A stretch of DNA of 64,000 nt, taken from assembly GCF_041429795.1 (NCBI RefSeq), contig NZ_CP163424.1, forward strand, positions 3,040,001 to 3,104,000. Direction: 5' to 3'. Below the pieces are notes generated by a model that saw only the letters and a program-made list of their open reading frames with translations, was not told the origin of the DNA and did no database searches. Shown in pieces: positions 25,667-34,908 of the stretch. How positions within the stretch are numbered: the stretch's first letter is position 1; every line of letters begins with the position of its first letter. Origin of the DNA: Algimonas porphyrae (GTDB lineage: Bacteria; Pseudomonadota; Alphaproteobacteria; Caulobacterales; Maricaulaceae). Position numbers and translations under genes: made by a program.

Positions 25667-27173
25667 AATCCATGATCTCCGCGCCCGGATCGATGCCGCC
25701 AGAGTCTATGAGCTGGCCCGCCGAACGCCGCTCCAATTGGCACCGCGCCTAAGCGAGGAGCTGGGTCGGCGCGTCTTTTTGAAACGCGAAGACCTGCAAG
25801 ATGTGTTTTCTTTCAAGATCCGCGGAGCGGCGAACCGCATGGCCGGAGTAGGCGAAATCGCCACCGCGCAAGGGGTCTGCGCCGCTAGCGCAGGCAATCA
25901 CGCACAAGGGATCGCCATGAGCGCGCGCCATTACGGCATTGACGCCCTGATCTTTATGCCGATTACTACGCCGCCGATTAAAGTCAGAGCCGTTGAAGCC
26001 TTGGGCGGGCAGACGCGCCTTGTTGGCGACAGCTATGACGATGCCTGTCAGGCAGCCCTGGATCATGCCAAGGCCACAGGTGCCATTTTTATCCACCCCT
26101 TCGACGAACTGGATGTGATCGCCGGGCAAGGCACAGTCGGCAAGGAGATCTTCGAGCAGGCCAGCCATACAATCGATGCCATCTATGTCTGCACGGGCGG
26201 CGGCGGGTTGGTGTCCGGAATTGGGGCTTATGCTAAAGCCGTCTCTCCCGGCACGCGCATCATCGCAGCTGAACCGCGCGGTGCGGCAACCCTGAAGACG
26301 GCGATGGCCGCCGGACAGCCCGTTACGCTCGACCATGTCGATGGCTTTGCGGACGGGGTTGCCGTGAGGCGCATCGGGTCGCTGACCTATGACTTCTGCC
26401 GCGATGTCGTCGATGGCTGCGTCACGGTCAGCAATGATGAAATCTGCGCGGCTGTGCGCGACATTTTCGAAGCTACACGAACCGTAGTCGAACCGGCTGG
26501 CGCGGTCGCTCTGGCAGCCTTGCGGCGCGATGTCGTCGATGGCCACGCCCCGCAAGGGGATTGCGTCGTCACCGTGTCGGGGGCCAATGTCAATTTCGAC
26601 CGGATCGGCCATATGGTCGAACGCGCCGAACTGGGCGCAGGCGAGGAGATGCTGTTCTCCGCCGTAATCCCGGAACGGCGCGGCGCATTTCGGACCTTTG
26701 TCGAAGCCTTGGGTCATCGGGCCGTGACGGAGTTCTCCTACCGCTACAATGACCCTGCCGAAGCGCATCTGCTTGTCGGATTGAAGATCAAACGCGGGTC
26801 AGAACGCGATGCCGTCATGCAGGCGCTCAAAGAGGCCGACGTCGAGGCGACCGACCTGTCCGGCGACCGTTTGGCCAAGCGCCATCTGCGCCATCTTGTC
26901 GGTGGGCGCGGTGAAGGCCCTGTGGCGGAAGTGATCTACCGCGTCGAATTCCCCGAACGCCCCGGCGCGCTCGGCCAGTTCCTGACCGCACTCGATGCCC
27001 GCTGGAACATAAGCTTGTTCCACTACCGCAATCACGGCGCCGCGGAAGGCCATGTTCTATGCGGATTTCAACTTCCCAATAATGACCGGGACGCGCTGGA
27101 AGACAGTTTGAACGCGATCGGCTTCCCGGTGTGGGAAGAGACGGACAATCCCGCCGCTCGTCTGTTTCTTTAA
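25656..27173 (+). CDS. ilvA: threonine ammonia-lyase, biosynthetic
   Basis: This 505-residue PLP enzyme deaminates threonine to 2-oxobutyrate for isoleucine. The PLP lysine is in FSFKIRGAANRM, the phosphate-binding loop is the GGGG of CTGGGGLVSG, and SAGNHAQGIA is also typical. The C-terminal 170 residues form two ACT-like regulatory domains (AVIPERRGAFRTFVEALG and YRVEFPERPGALGQFL), as in the long, isoleucine-inhibited biosynthetic form. The start overlaps leuB by 11 bases and makes ilvA the last gene of the operon. An independent stress promoter begins 10 bases after its stop. Confidence 0.95.
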   Translation: MRHEIHDLRARIDAARVYELARRTPLQLAPRLSEELGRRVFLKREDLQDVFSFKIRGAANRMAGVGEIATAQGVCAASAGNHAQGIAMSARHYGIDALIFMPITTPPIKVRAVEALGGQTRLVGDSYDDACQAALDHAKATGAIFIHPFDELDVIAGQGTVGKEIFEQASHTIDAIYVCTGGGGLVSGIGAYAKAVSPGTRIIAAEPRGAATLKTAMAAGQPVTLDHVDGFADGVAVRRIGSLTYDFCRDVVDGCVTVSNDEICAAVRDIFEATRTVVEPAGAVALAALRRDVVDGHAPQGDCVVTVSGANVNFDRIGHMVERAELGAGEEMLFSAVIPERRGAFRTFVEALGHRAVTEFSYRYNDPAEAHLLVGLKIKRGSERDAVMQALKEADVEATDLSGDRLAKRHLRHLVGGRGEGPVAEVIYRVEFPERPGALGQFLTALDARWNISLFHYRNHGAAEGHVLCGFQLPNNDRDALEDSLNAIGFPVWEETDNPAARLFL

Positions 27174-27182
27174 TCGAACATC

Positions 27183-27207
27183 GGAACGGATTGTCGCACC
27201 CGGCGTT
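27183..27207 (+). promoter_or_regulatory. EcfG-type general stress promoter
   Basis: GGAAC (27183-27187), 16 bases, CGTT (27204-27207): a perfect consensus match. It lies 30 bases before a 51-codon gene. Confidence 0.75.
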
Positions 27208-27237
27208 ACTGTTCTGCCATCAAGCAGGAGGACTCTC

Positions 27238-27393
27238 ATGGCCGATAAACCCAGCGGAAACGCACTCTACTTCATCATTGGTGCCGTCGTCGTCGCCACA
27301 CTCGCGGTTGCTTTCTTCATGATGCAGGAAAGCAATGAGCCGGACTTTGCCATCGACGTGAATGAAGACGGCATCGAAGTCGAGACGAACTAA
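27238..27393 (+). CDS. 51-residue stress-linked membrane peptide, unknown
   Basis: This 51-codon frame begins MADKPSGNALYFIIGAVV and has one membrane helix (about residues 9-30). It ends in an acidic tail (NEPDFAIDVNEDGIEVETN). CAGGAGGA lies about 6 bases before the ATG, a perfect EcfG-type promoter precedes it, and a terminator hairpin follows at 27416-27449. The layout (one helix plus acidic tail) resembles the product of 6097-6468, another gene under a stress promoter. The family is not recognised, and translation is inferred from the signals. Confidence 0.7.
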   Translation: MADKPSGNALYFIIGAVVVATLAVAFFMMQESNEPDFAIDVNEDGIEVETN

Positions 27394-27415
27394 CGACGCC
27401 ATCAATGACGTAATG

Positions 27416-27449
27416 AGCGCGCCCGGCATCCGCTGTGGCGCGCTTCTTT
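27416..27449 (+). terminator. intrinsic terminator
   Basis: The 8-bp stem AGCGCGCC/GGCGCGCT (27416-27423 with 27437-27444) is followed by TTCTTT. It ends the 51-codon gene and borders the convergent membrane protein gene. Confidence 0.7.
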
Positions 27450-27451
27450 GT

Positions 27452-27994
27452 TCAGATTCTGCGGTTCCGGATCGTCAGCCAGATACCAAAGCCGATCTCG
27501 ATGACGGCAATCGCCAAGGCGACACCGAGGGCGTCGGGGTGGCCGGTTGCCAGACTCGCAAAACCGACACCCATCATCAGCCCGCCGAGCACCCAGTAGG
27601 TTCGATCGCCATAGGCTGTGCGGAATGGAAAATAGTGTGCGCCGACCGCAATGGCGGCGAGCGGGAAGACCCACTCCGGGCGCATGTCCAGTAAAAGAAA
27701 TCCGATCAGAAGCACCGCGATCATGGCGGGCAATGTTTCCATGACCAGAGCACCACCCGGATTGCCCGATTTCAGTCCCGGTCGCTTGAAAAACAGCTTT
27801 TCAATCACTGCTGAAAGCGGAAAGATCAGAAAACCGCCAAAGAAGAGCGTGACGTAACCTGTCGCTACGTCGGCCTGCCAAGTCGTCACAGCCGCAACAA
27901 GCCAGACACATCCTGACACGAACGCGCCAAGACCTCCGCCCAGATAGGCACGACGGAGATCAGTCTGATGCGCGCTCAGACTGATCTCTGCCAT
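27452..27994 (-). CDS. six-helix membrane protein, unknown (DUF7010-like)
   Basis: This 180-residue protein has about six hydrophobic segments (residues 17-36, 44-63, 84-103, 108-125, 131-148, 154-172) with few charged residues. It contains GGFLIFPLSAVIEKLFF and AVGAHYFPFRTAYG, resembling the DUF7010 membrane family. I hold this assignment loosely. The start overlaps the stop of the upstream metallopeptidase gene by one base (shared position 27994), suggesting translational coupling in a two-gene operon. No transport or enzymatic motif is apparent. Confidence 0.6.
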   Translation of the reverse strand: MAEISLSAHQTDLRRAYLGGGLGAFVSGCVWLVAAVTTWQADVATGYVTLFFGGFLIFPLSAVIEKLFFKRPGLKSGNPGGALVMETLPAMIAVLLIGFLLLDMRPEWVFPLAAIAVGAHYFPFRTAYGDRTYWVLGGLMMGVGFASLATGHPDALGVALAIAVIEIGFGIWLTIRNRRI

Positions 27995-29712
27995 TAGAGA
28001 CTATCAGGATAGATGGGCCGGATGTCGTAAGGAATGTCGTCGAGCTTGCCGAGGACGGTCTGCGCAGCCGTATCTAGCACAGTATATTTGTCCATGAACG
28101 CTTTGGCGGCGTCATAATCGCCGTCGCCCTGCAACCGCACGACGATTCCGGTCAGATCGCTGACCGCCTGCGCCAATGCATCGAAATCAAGGCGGAACCG
28201 TCCCTCTTCCGGCAGCCATTCAGCGGCACCGACTTCGCGGAAATAATTGTACTGGAATGCCGCACCCTTGGCATGGGCTGCGCCCGTGCCGAACCGCATG
28301 GACCGGAACTTCCCAGTAAAATAGGTCGCTAGAAATGCATCGCGTTCAGCGGGATTCAGCTCGCCGCGTTCCATCATATACAGGATGTTATAGGCCCCCA
28401 TCACGTCGGCCTTGCCTTCTTCGAGTCCGGAATACTGATCCTTCAGTTCAAGCCGCACTTCAGTTTCGCGACCATCAACCGTGATGACCCCGGGGCCGAG
28501 GGAATGCGACAATTCATGAAACAGCGTATTGTTGCTCATCCAGCGTTTTGCGGTCAGCGCAGCCTGTTCGGGGACCAGAACCCGTTCACCGATCGGTGAG
28601 AGGATACGGTCATATTTCGCGCCCAGCACATTGGCGAGGATGACTTTCTTGGCCCCCTTGGCTTCACGGACACGTTCGTCATTAGGCAGGTTGAAGGCGA
28701 TGGTCTGCACGCCATTAGAATTATCGCCACCACCTTTGATCTGATCGACCACGGCAATCGGGCTCTCGAACCCGCGCGAGGTGTTTTTGTAGGCCTCTTC
28801 GACCGGGAGATTGGCCTCCATATCCGGTAAGTAGGCCTTATATTTATCGAGCGCCGCACTGGCCTGCGGATCCTTGATCGTCAGGAACATCTCATAGGCC
28901 GTCTTGTAGCCGAACAGACCGTCATCATAGACTTCATACGGACCGATCGCGATTTCGATCGCACCTTCCAGATCCATCCAGGCCAGTTCAGATTCGAAAT
29001 AATCGTCCGTTTCGAACGCAATGGCCCGCAGGTTGAGAAATTCTTCCAGGGTCGGCTCTTCGGTCAGGGCCGCCGCCTCACGCATCAACCGGGCAATCTG
29101 CTCGATATATTCGGAGTATTCGACCGAATAGGGCACGGCGTAGAGCGCGCCCTCGGCATTGCGGCGGATGACCGTATATCCCGAAATGAAGTCCGCGCGG
29201 TCGTCGGGATTGGCGATCAGATGAGCTTCGAATTCCTCGCGTGACATGTCGACCGGGTAGAAACCGCTACCTTCAGGACAGGCATCAAGCCCATCAATGA
29301 AGGGAGCATCATCTTCCAGACCGTCACAATGGGCAAAATGCAGATCGAACATGGCCAGGGCGTTAGGGTCGCCTGTAGCCGCGACGCGGCGGCGGATCGC
29401 ATCATTCTCGGCATTGCGCTGCAGTAGGAAGATGTCGTCCATGATCGGGCCGACCTGCATCAGTTTGTTGACGACGGCGCGCTCGCTCTCACTCAGAAAG
29501 GACGTGTCCGGATACATGCGGACTTCGGCGAATTTGTTGTACTGGCCTTCTAGGTCGTAGAAGGGCTTTGCGACTGTGTCAGGCTCGGACGGCGCGTCGA
29601 TCACGGGCGCTTCGACAGTTTCCGTCTCGACTGGCTCCGTCACCTCGGTCGTTTCCTTGTTGGAACAGGCGACAAGTGCCAGCGCAGACGCGCAAAGAAG
29701 CCAGTATTTCAT
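27994..29712 (-). CDS. M49-like (dipeptidyl peptidase III-related) zinc metallopeptidase lipoprotein
   Basis: The 572-residue product begins with a lipoprotein signal peptide (ALALVACS, cysteine about residue 16) and an acidic Thr/Glu/Val linker. The catalytic zinc region shows HELSHSLG (about residue 400) and LEEGKADVMG about 35 residues later. This matches the HExxH-E arrangement of dipeptidyl peptidase III-related peptidases. The protein should therefore act in the periplasm, anchored to a membrane. The exact substrate is unknown. It is transcribed with the membrane protein at 27452-27994 (one-base overlap). Confidence 0.75.
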   Translation of the reverse strand: MKYWLLCASALALVACSNKETTEVTEPVETETVEAPVIDAPSEPDTVAKPFYDLEGQYNKFAEVRMYPDTSFLSESERAVVNKLMQVGPIMDDIFLLQRNAENDAIRRRVAATGDPNALAMFDLHFAHCDGLEDDAPFIDGLDACPEGSGFYPVDMSREEFEAHLIANPDDRADFISGYTVIRRNAEGALYAVPYSVEYSEYIEQIARLMREAAALTEEPTLEEFLNLRAIAFETDDYFESELAWMDLEGAIEIAIGPYEVYDDGLFGYKTAYEMFLTIKDPQASAALDKYKAYLPDMEANLPVEEAYKNTSRGFESPIAVVDQIKGGGDNSNGVQTIAFNLPNDERVREAKGAKKVILANVLGAKYDRILSPIGERVLVPEQAALTAKRWMSNNTLFHELSHSLGPGVITVDGRETEVRLELKDQYSGLEEGKADVMGAYNILYMMERGELNPAERDAFLATYFTGKFRSMRFGTGAAHAKGAAFQYNYFREVGAAEWLPEEGRFRLDFDALAQAVSDLTGIVVRLQGDGDYDAAKAFMDKYTVLDTAAQTVLGKLDDIPYDIRPIYPDSL

Positions 29713-29727
29713 CCTACGAATCCCTAA

Positions 29728-30162
29728 TCAGTCGAGCGCAGCGCGGATTTGGCCCGCCAGCGCTTCAAGCTCATTCATGTCGGCCTGACGCCCCTGAGCA
29801 TGTTCGGCCATGTCGCTCATATCATAGCGCGGGATGATATGGACATGGGTATGAAAGACGGTCTGCCCGGCCGGCGCGCCATTGAATTGCGAGATGATGA
29901 TGCCGGACGGCGACAGGGCCTTGTCGACCGCTTGTGTCACGCGCTGAACCAGCCCGAAAATCCGGCCCATATCCTTGGGCGAAGCGCCGAGAAGATTCCG
30001 CGACTCCGCCTTTGGTATGACCAGGCAGTGCCCTCGCGTCTGAGGGAAGGCATCCATGATCGCGATGGCGTGATCTTCTTCGATGATCTGAGCTGCAGGC
30101 ATTTCGCCGCGCAAAATCTGGGCGAAGACGTTTTCGGAATCGTAGGAACCATGCAATGACAT
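29728..30162 (-). CDS. HIT family hydrolase
   Basis: This 144-residue histidine triad protein hydrolyses nucleotide phosphoramidates or dinucleotides. The triad HTHVHIIPR and the N-terminal NVFAQILRGEMPAAQIIEED, MDAFPQTRGHCLVIPKAES and FNGAPAGQTVFHTHVH (in part) define the family. I chose the ATG at 30162 over the upstream TTG at 30180 because AGCGGGG precedes it. The gene has no obvious operon partner. It lies 15 bases upstream of the metallopeptidase start on the same strand. Confidence 0.9.
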   Translation of the reverse strand: MSLHGSYDSENVFAQILRGEMPAAQIIEEDHAIAIMDAFPQTRGHCLVIPKAESRNLLGASPKDMGRIFGLVQRVTQAVDKALSPSGIIISQFNGAPAGQTVFHTHVHIIPRYDMSDMAEHAQGRQADMNELEALAGQIRAALD

Positions 30163-30251
30163 GACCCCGCTATAAGGCAAACTCGGAACATGGCCAGCCT
30201 GACAATCGAATCCGCGTGATATGGGTCACATGAAGGGGCCGAAATAGAGCT

Positions 30252-30785
30252 TCAGCCCGTCCAGCCGATGACGCCCTCCATAATCGCGGGATCGACATCG
30301 CGATCATCGCCGGTTTTATGCAGAACGGAAATATCACCTGTCGTTTCCACGACAACGGCCAGAACGTCATCCATGCGAAGTGCGTTGGCCTCACGCATTT
30401 TCGCGACAATGTCGGACCGTGTGATCTGCGCCTTTTTCATCTGCTCGCTTAGAAATTCGCCCTCGTGCCAGACCAGTCTTGGTTTGTTATTGACCAGTTC
30501 ACGCGCCCAAGGCCAGCGTGTCCGGGCGAAAGCGATCCCGGCCTGCAAGGCGAAGAGGAAGAACAGAGCCGCCACACCTTGTACAACCGGCGGATCTTCC
30601 GCCATCACTGTCCCTGCCAAAACGGACCCGAATGCGACCGTGATCGCGAAATCGAAGCCGCTCAGCTTGGAAAAACTGCGCAATCCGAACAGGCGGTTCA
30701 GACCGATCAGAGCCATGACGCCGAGCAGGACGCTTACGCCGACAGCACCAAACTTCCATGGATCCGTCGTCAGCCAGTCAGACAT
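30252..30785 (-). CDS. DUF421 (YetF-like) membrane protein
   Basis: This 177-residue protein carries three N-terminal membrane helices (about residues 14-32, 45-63, 68-86). A cytoplasmic domain follows with KPRLVWHEGEF, DIVAKMREANALRMDDV and AVVVETTGDISVLHK, which is the DUF421/YetF pattern. YetF-type proteins are inner membrane proteins of poorly known role linked to sporulation or stress. A site GCAAC-N16-CGTT upstream (30835-30811, minus strand) differs from the EcfG consensus by one base in the -35, so stress control is possible but unproven. Confidence 0.8.
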   Translation of the reverse strand: MSDWLTTDPWKFGAVGVSVLLGVMALIGLNRLFGLRSFSKLSGFDFAITVAFGSVLAGTVMAEDPPVVQGVAALFFLFALQAGIAFARTRWPWARELVNNKPRLVWHEGEFLSEQMKKAQITRSDIVAKMREANALRMDDVLAVVVETTGDISVLHKTGDDRDVDPAIMEGVIGWTG

Positions 30786-30836
30786 GTCAGTCCCTTTCCC
30801 ATGCAGACATAACGCGTCTTTGGCGGGAATGTTGCT

Positions 30837-32000
30837 TCACCCGTCTTTACGAAACGGCACATGCCGTTCCAGGGCTTTCACATCCCAGTCGACCGCTTTG
30901 CGCTCACGGTCCAGATAGTCCCCCACAGCATCGGCCAGGCCGGGATGCGCCAGATAGTGGGCACTATGCGTGGTGACGGGTTCATAGCCGCGCGCCAGCT
31001 TATGTTCACCCTGCGCGCCCGCTTCGATCCGGGGCAAACCATGTTCGAGCCCGGCTTCGATGGCCTGATAATAGCAGAGTTCGAAATGCAGAAAGGGCTT
31101 GTGGACCAGCGCGCCCCAATTCCGACCATAAAGTGCCTCGGACCCTATGAAATTGAGAGCCGCGGCAACGGGGTCTCCGTCCATCCAGGCCATAACGAGC
31201 ACGATTTCATCCGCCATGGTTTCATGAATGCGATCAAAGAAGTCTCTGTTGAGATAGGGGCTACCCCATTTACGGCGGCCCGTATCGAGATAGCACTGGT
31301 AGAATATGTCCCAATGTTCGGGACGCAAATCGTCCCCAGTAAGCCGCCGGATCGCCACACCGTCCTGCGCTTCGCGCCTTTCCTTGCGAATATTCTTGCG
31401 TTTGCGCGACGACAGGCTGGCGAGAAACGCATCGAAGTCAGGATAATCGCGATTAATGAAATGAAACTGCCGATCGGTCCGATGCAGCAGCCCGACTTTG
31501 TCACAGGCAGCGCGATCCGTTTCGGTCAGGAATGTCAGATGCGCACCGGAACAGCCAAGCTGCTCCGCCGCCTGCACCATGGTGGCCAGTGCCGCGATCC
31601 GACCCTCCTGCGACTGTGACAGCAGACGCGGTCCTGTGGCAGGCGTGAAGGGTACGGAGCATTGCAGCTTTGGATAATAGGGAATTCCGGCACGTTCGAG
31701 CGCATCCGCCCAGCCGTGATCGAACACATACTCGCCCTGGCTATGGCTCTTGGCGTATAGAGGCGCGGCGGCAATCGGCGTGCCGTCTGGATCCTCGACC
31801 CAGACATGGCGGGGTGTCCAGCCTGTCTCGGCCTGTGCGCAGCCGGAAGCCTCCAGCGCATGCAGGAACCGGTGAGTCAGAAAAGGATGGGAGACCCCCT
31901 TCTCCGCCCCTGGGATCAGTGCGTCCCACGCATCGGCTGTTACGTCGTCGATCCGGGATAGCAGACGCACCGTAATGGCGGGGGCCTCAGGTTCAGCCAT
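30837..32000 (-). CDS. COG3146 / FemAB-like acyltransferase, unknown substrate
   Basis: This 387-residue protein belongs to the DUF482/COG3146 group of GNAT-fold peptidogalycan biosynthesis-like acyltransferases. It contains ISHPFLTHRFLHALE-like sequence (HPFLTHRFLHALE), YFDHGWADALERAG-like sequence, FHFINRDYPDFDAFLASLSS and RKRKNIRKERR. The last part (GNRWGALVHKPFLHFELCYYQAIEAG-like region) is characteristic. The family transfers acyl or aminoacyl groups, but the substrate is not established. The start is 8 bases before the stop of the upstream lipoprotein gene, and the two may be one operon. Confidence 0.8.
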   Translation of the reverse strand: MAEPEAPAITVRLLSRIDDVTADAWDALIPGAEKGVSHPFLTHRFLHALEASGCAQAETGWTPRHVWVEDPDGTPIAAAPLYAKSHSQGEYVFDHGWADALERAGIPYYPKLQCSVPFTPATGPRLLSQSQEGRIAALATMVQAAEQLGCSGAHLTFLTETDRAACDKVGLLHRTDRQFHFINRDYPDFDAFLASLSSRKRKNIRKERREAQDGVAIRRLTGDDLRPEHWDIFYQCYLDTGRRKWGSPYLNRDFFDRIHETMADEIVLVMAWMDGDPVAAALNFIGSEALYGRNWGALVHKPFLHFELCYYQAIEAGLEHGLPRIEAGAQGEHKLARGYEPVTTHSAHYLAHPGLADAVGDYLDRERKAVDWDVKALERHVPFRKDG

Positions 32001-32008
32001 GCAGTGGA

Positions 32009-32515
32009 TCAGTCATCAGTGCGAAATTCTACCACGCCGTCACGCAATTCAGTGACCTCGACGCAGCTTTCGCCCGTGTCTGCGATCCGGCAATTCAGCT
32101 GGCCACCTTCGATCACCTGTGCGTTGGCGCAATCCGCGCCCGGCATCACAATCTGCGCAGTCTTGACGTCGCCAGCCTCGGTCGTCTGCGGGAACATATT
32201 GGCGCCGGCCGACTGACCATTTCCCGTCACGTCAAAGGCGAACAGGCCGGCCGTTACCCTATTGTCCGTCCCATTGACGACAGACATCATCAACAGGCAG
32301 GCATCCGGTTCGGACACGACACGGTCAACCAAGATCAGCACAGCACCATCGGCGTCAAACGCTTCGGCGGCGGCAGACTCAGGGACAGGGGGGATTTCGG
32401 TCGGCGCCGTCACGACGGTGGCGTCCGGCGTCTCAGTCGCGGATATTTCACTATCCGGACTGCCACACGCAGATAGAATAAGGGCGGCAGACATAAACAG
32501 GTAGGCTCGGGTCAT
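32009..32515 (-). CDS. lipoprotein of unknown function
   Basis: This 168-residue protein has a hydrophobic leader ending in LILSACGS, giving a lipid-modified cysteine at residue 17. An acidic linker rich in Thr, Pro and Glu follows, then a beta-rich domain with several cysteines (DACLLMMSV, GADCAN, LNCRIADTG, SCVEV) that may form disulfides. No named family is recognised. It lies between ptsP and the COG3146 gene on the same strand. Confidence 0.6.
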   Translation of the reverse strand: MTRAYLFMSAALILSACGSPDSEISATETPDATVVTAPTEIPPVPESAAAEAFDADGAVLILVDRVVSEPDACLLMMSVVNGTDNRVTAGLFAFDVTGNGQSAGANMFPQTTEAGDVKTAQIVMPGADCANAQVIEGGQLNCRIADTGESCVEVTELRDGVVEFRTDD

Positions 32516-32564
32516 AGGGTCCTTACGCGTGACTCATGGCAGAGGTTTCAAACGACGACGCGTC

Positions 32565-34841
32565 TCAGAGCGGAACGCCCGTTTCGAGACAATAATCACG
32601 CACCAGTCCCCGCAGGCTCGGCAGGCGCGTCGTAACCTTGATATTGGGCAGGATCAGCTCGCGCAGTTCGCTGGCATCGATTGCCATGAGCGCACTCTTG
32701 ACCGGGCCGATGCCGGTCACGGGCATGGATAATGTATCAAAACCTAAAGCGACCAGACAGGCGGCTTCCAACGGTCGACCGGCAATCTCGCCGCAGACAG
32801 ATACGGGTGTATCATTGATGCGGCAACCTTCGGCAATATAGCTGAGTATCGACAGGGCGGCAGGTGATAGCGGGTCATAGCGATCCGCGACCCGCGCATT
32901 GTCCCGGTCTGCGGCAAAGAAGAACTGCATCAGATCATTGGCGCCAACGGAGACGAAATCCGCCACGTCGCAGACCGCATTGATCTGCCACGCCAGCGCC
33001 GGTGTCTCGAGCATGACACCCACTTCCACCTTGGACGGCAATTCCTGTCCGAGCTTTTTGGCGCGCTCGATTTCGCGGTCGAACAAGGCCCGCGCATCGA
33101 CCATTTCCTCGACCGTCGTTACCATCGGGAACATAACCCGCAAATGCCGTCCGGCTCCAGCCGCGACGAGGGCGCGAAGCTGGTATCGCATCAGACCCGG
33201 TCGATCCAGACCGATGCGAATGGCGCGCCATCCCATTGCCGGATTTTCCTCGGGCACAGGATCGATGTAGGGCAGAATCTTGTCACCGCCGAGATCGAGC
33301 GTACGGAACGTCACCGGGCGGTCACCAGCCGCCATGATCGCCTTGCGATAAAGCTCTGTCTGCTGATTGAGGCGCGGCATGAAGTCGGACACCATGAACT
33401 GGAACTCGGTACGGAACAGTCCGATCCCGTCCGCGCCCGCCTGATCGAGTTGGGGCAAATCCACCAGCAGTCCGGCATTGAGCATCAGATCGACTTCAAG
33501 CCCATCTCGCGTAATCGTCCGGCGAAACCGAAGCTGATCATAGGCGCGGCTCATCTCGCCGCGAATATTGAGCCGCATCTGGAAGCCCGAAACCTGCGTT
33601 TCGAGCGGTCTCAGATGAACAAAACCGTCTTCGGCGTCGACCAGCACGTCGTCACCCGTTTCAATCCGGTCCAGAACGCCTGTTGCGCGCCCGATCAGCG
33701 GCAAACCCAAGGCGCGCGCGATAATCGAGGTGTGCGATGACAGCGTGCCTTCTTCCAGAACCACCGCCGCCAGCTTGTCGCGGTCATAATCAAGCAGTTC
33801 CGCTGGCCCAAGCTCGCGTGCAAACAGAATCGCATCGTCGGGAATATCCGGTGTCACGGAATCGCCCGACAGCAAGCGCAACATGCGGTTCGCCAGATCT
33901 TCCAGATCATGCAGACGCGCACGCAGATAAGGGTCACGCACCTTCATCAGGCGCGCGCGGTGTTCATTGCGCACCCGTTCGACGGCGGCTTCTGAAGTCA
34001 AGCCCGAATGGACGGCCTCGCGCAAGCGCCCGACCCATTTCCGGTCATAGGCAAAGGTGCGGTAGGCCTCATAGATTTCCTTGGAAGCGCGGGTCAGGGT
34101 CGCCGCCTCACCCGAAACCATTGCATCGACATGAGCCCGCAAGCGGGTAATCGCATCTTCGAGACGAAGTTCTTCCTGCGCAATATTCTCGGCCAGAAGA
34201 TTGGCCGGCGCGACAGGCGGGCGATGCAGCACCGCGTAGCCGCGGGCCAGGCCGGGCGCAAACGCCTTGGCGGATAGGGTTTCAGGCTTGGTCTGGGCGA
34301 GCGAAATGCCTTTTAGCGCCGCTTTCTTGCCGCCGACCCGCTCGTCATCGACGATGATTTCCGCTAGCACCATGGCCACGGTCAGCATGTCTTCGACTTC
34401 ATCTTCGGAAAAGCTGCGGGCGTCCTTGCTCTGTACGACCAACACGCCGAGCGTACGCCCGCCCCGCAGGATCGGCACGCCGAGAAACGACTTGAAGGGA
34501 TCCTCGCCCGTTTCGGGACGATAGGAGAAGAGCGGATGGCTCGGCGCGTCTGCCAGATTGAGGGGCCGTGCGGTCAGGGCCACATGACCGACAAGGCCTT
34601 CGCCCGGTTTCATACGGGTCTTGTGAACGGCGGAGCGCTTCAAGCCTTGCGTAGCCGACAGCTCCAACTCTTCGCCCTGTCGCAAGAGATAGATGGAGGC
34701 CACATTGACCCGCATGGAGGAACTGATCGCCGCGACGAAATCATCCAGCCGCTCCTGAACGGATTCGGTGCCCTCCATCGCCGCACGGATCGCGCGCATC
34801 AGTCTGGGCGGCGTCGTCACGATATCGGGATTGATGCTCAT
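32565..34841 (-). CDS. ptsP: phosphoenolpyruvate-protein phosphotransferase of the nitrogen PTS (enzyme I-Ntr)
   Basis: This protein of about 758 residues has an N-terminal GAF domain (about 15-165), then the PTS enzyme I domains. The phosphoryl-carrying histidine is in GTLSSHTSIIARALGLP (about residue 370). The PEP-binding TIM barrel shows GADGIGLFRTEFQFM, GWRAIRIGLDRPGLMRYQLRAL (in part), FPMVTTVEEM, VGANDLMQFFFAADRDN, and the C-terminal CGEIAG loop. It transfers phosphate from PEP to NPr and regulates metabolism in response to nitrogen or carbon state. The ATG at 34841 is preferred over the TTG 9 bases upstream. Confidence 0.92.
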   Translation of the reverse strand: MSINPDIVTTPPRLMRAIRAAMEGTESVQERLDDFVAAISSSMRVNVASIYLLRQGEELELSATQGLKRSAVHKTRMKPGEGLVGHVALTARPLNLADAPSHPLFSYRPETGEDPFKSFLGVPILRGGRTLGVLVVQSKDARSFSEDEVEDMLTVAMVLAEIIVDDERVGGKKAALKGISLAQTKPETLSAKAFAPGLARGYAVLHRPPVAPANLLAENIAQEELRLEDAITRLRAHVDAMVSGEAATLTRASKEIYEAYRTFAYDRKWVGRLREAVHSGLTSEAAVERVRNEHRARLMKVRDPYLRARLHDLEDLANRMLRLLSGDSVTPDIPDDAILFARELGPAELLDYDRDKLAAVVLEEGTLSSHTSIIARALGLPLIGRATGVLDRIETGDDVLVDAEDGFVHLRPLETQVSGFQMRLNIRGEMSRAYDQLRFRRTITRDGLEVDLMLNAGLLVDLPQLDQAGADGIGLFRTEFQFMVSDFMPRLNQQTELYRKAIMAAGDRPVTFRTLDLGGDKILPYIDPVPEENPAMGWRAIRIGLDRPGLMRYQLRALVAAGAGRHLRVMFPMVTTVEEMVDARALFDREIERAKKLGQELPSKVEVGVMLETPALAWQINAVCDVADFVSVGANDLMQFFFAADRDNARVADRYDPLSPAALSILSYIAEGCRINDTPVSVCGEIAGRPLEAACLVALGFDTLSMPVTGIGPVKSALMAIDASELRELILPNIKVTTRLPSLRGLVRDYCLETGVPL

Positions 34842-34908
34842 CAATCCCAATATAGCCTATCCGGGCCCCTTCTGTCAGGGCGAAACGGCGATTTGGGGTT
34901 AAATCCCG

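Noticed and set aside
30811-30835. GCAAC-N16-CGTT (minus) upstream of DUF421
   Set aside because: The -35 differs in a key position; chance match not excluded.
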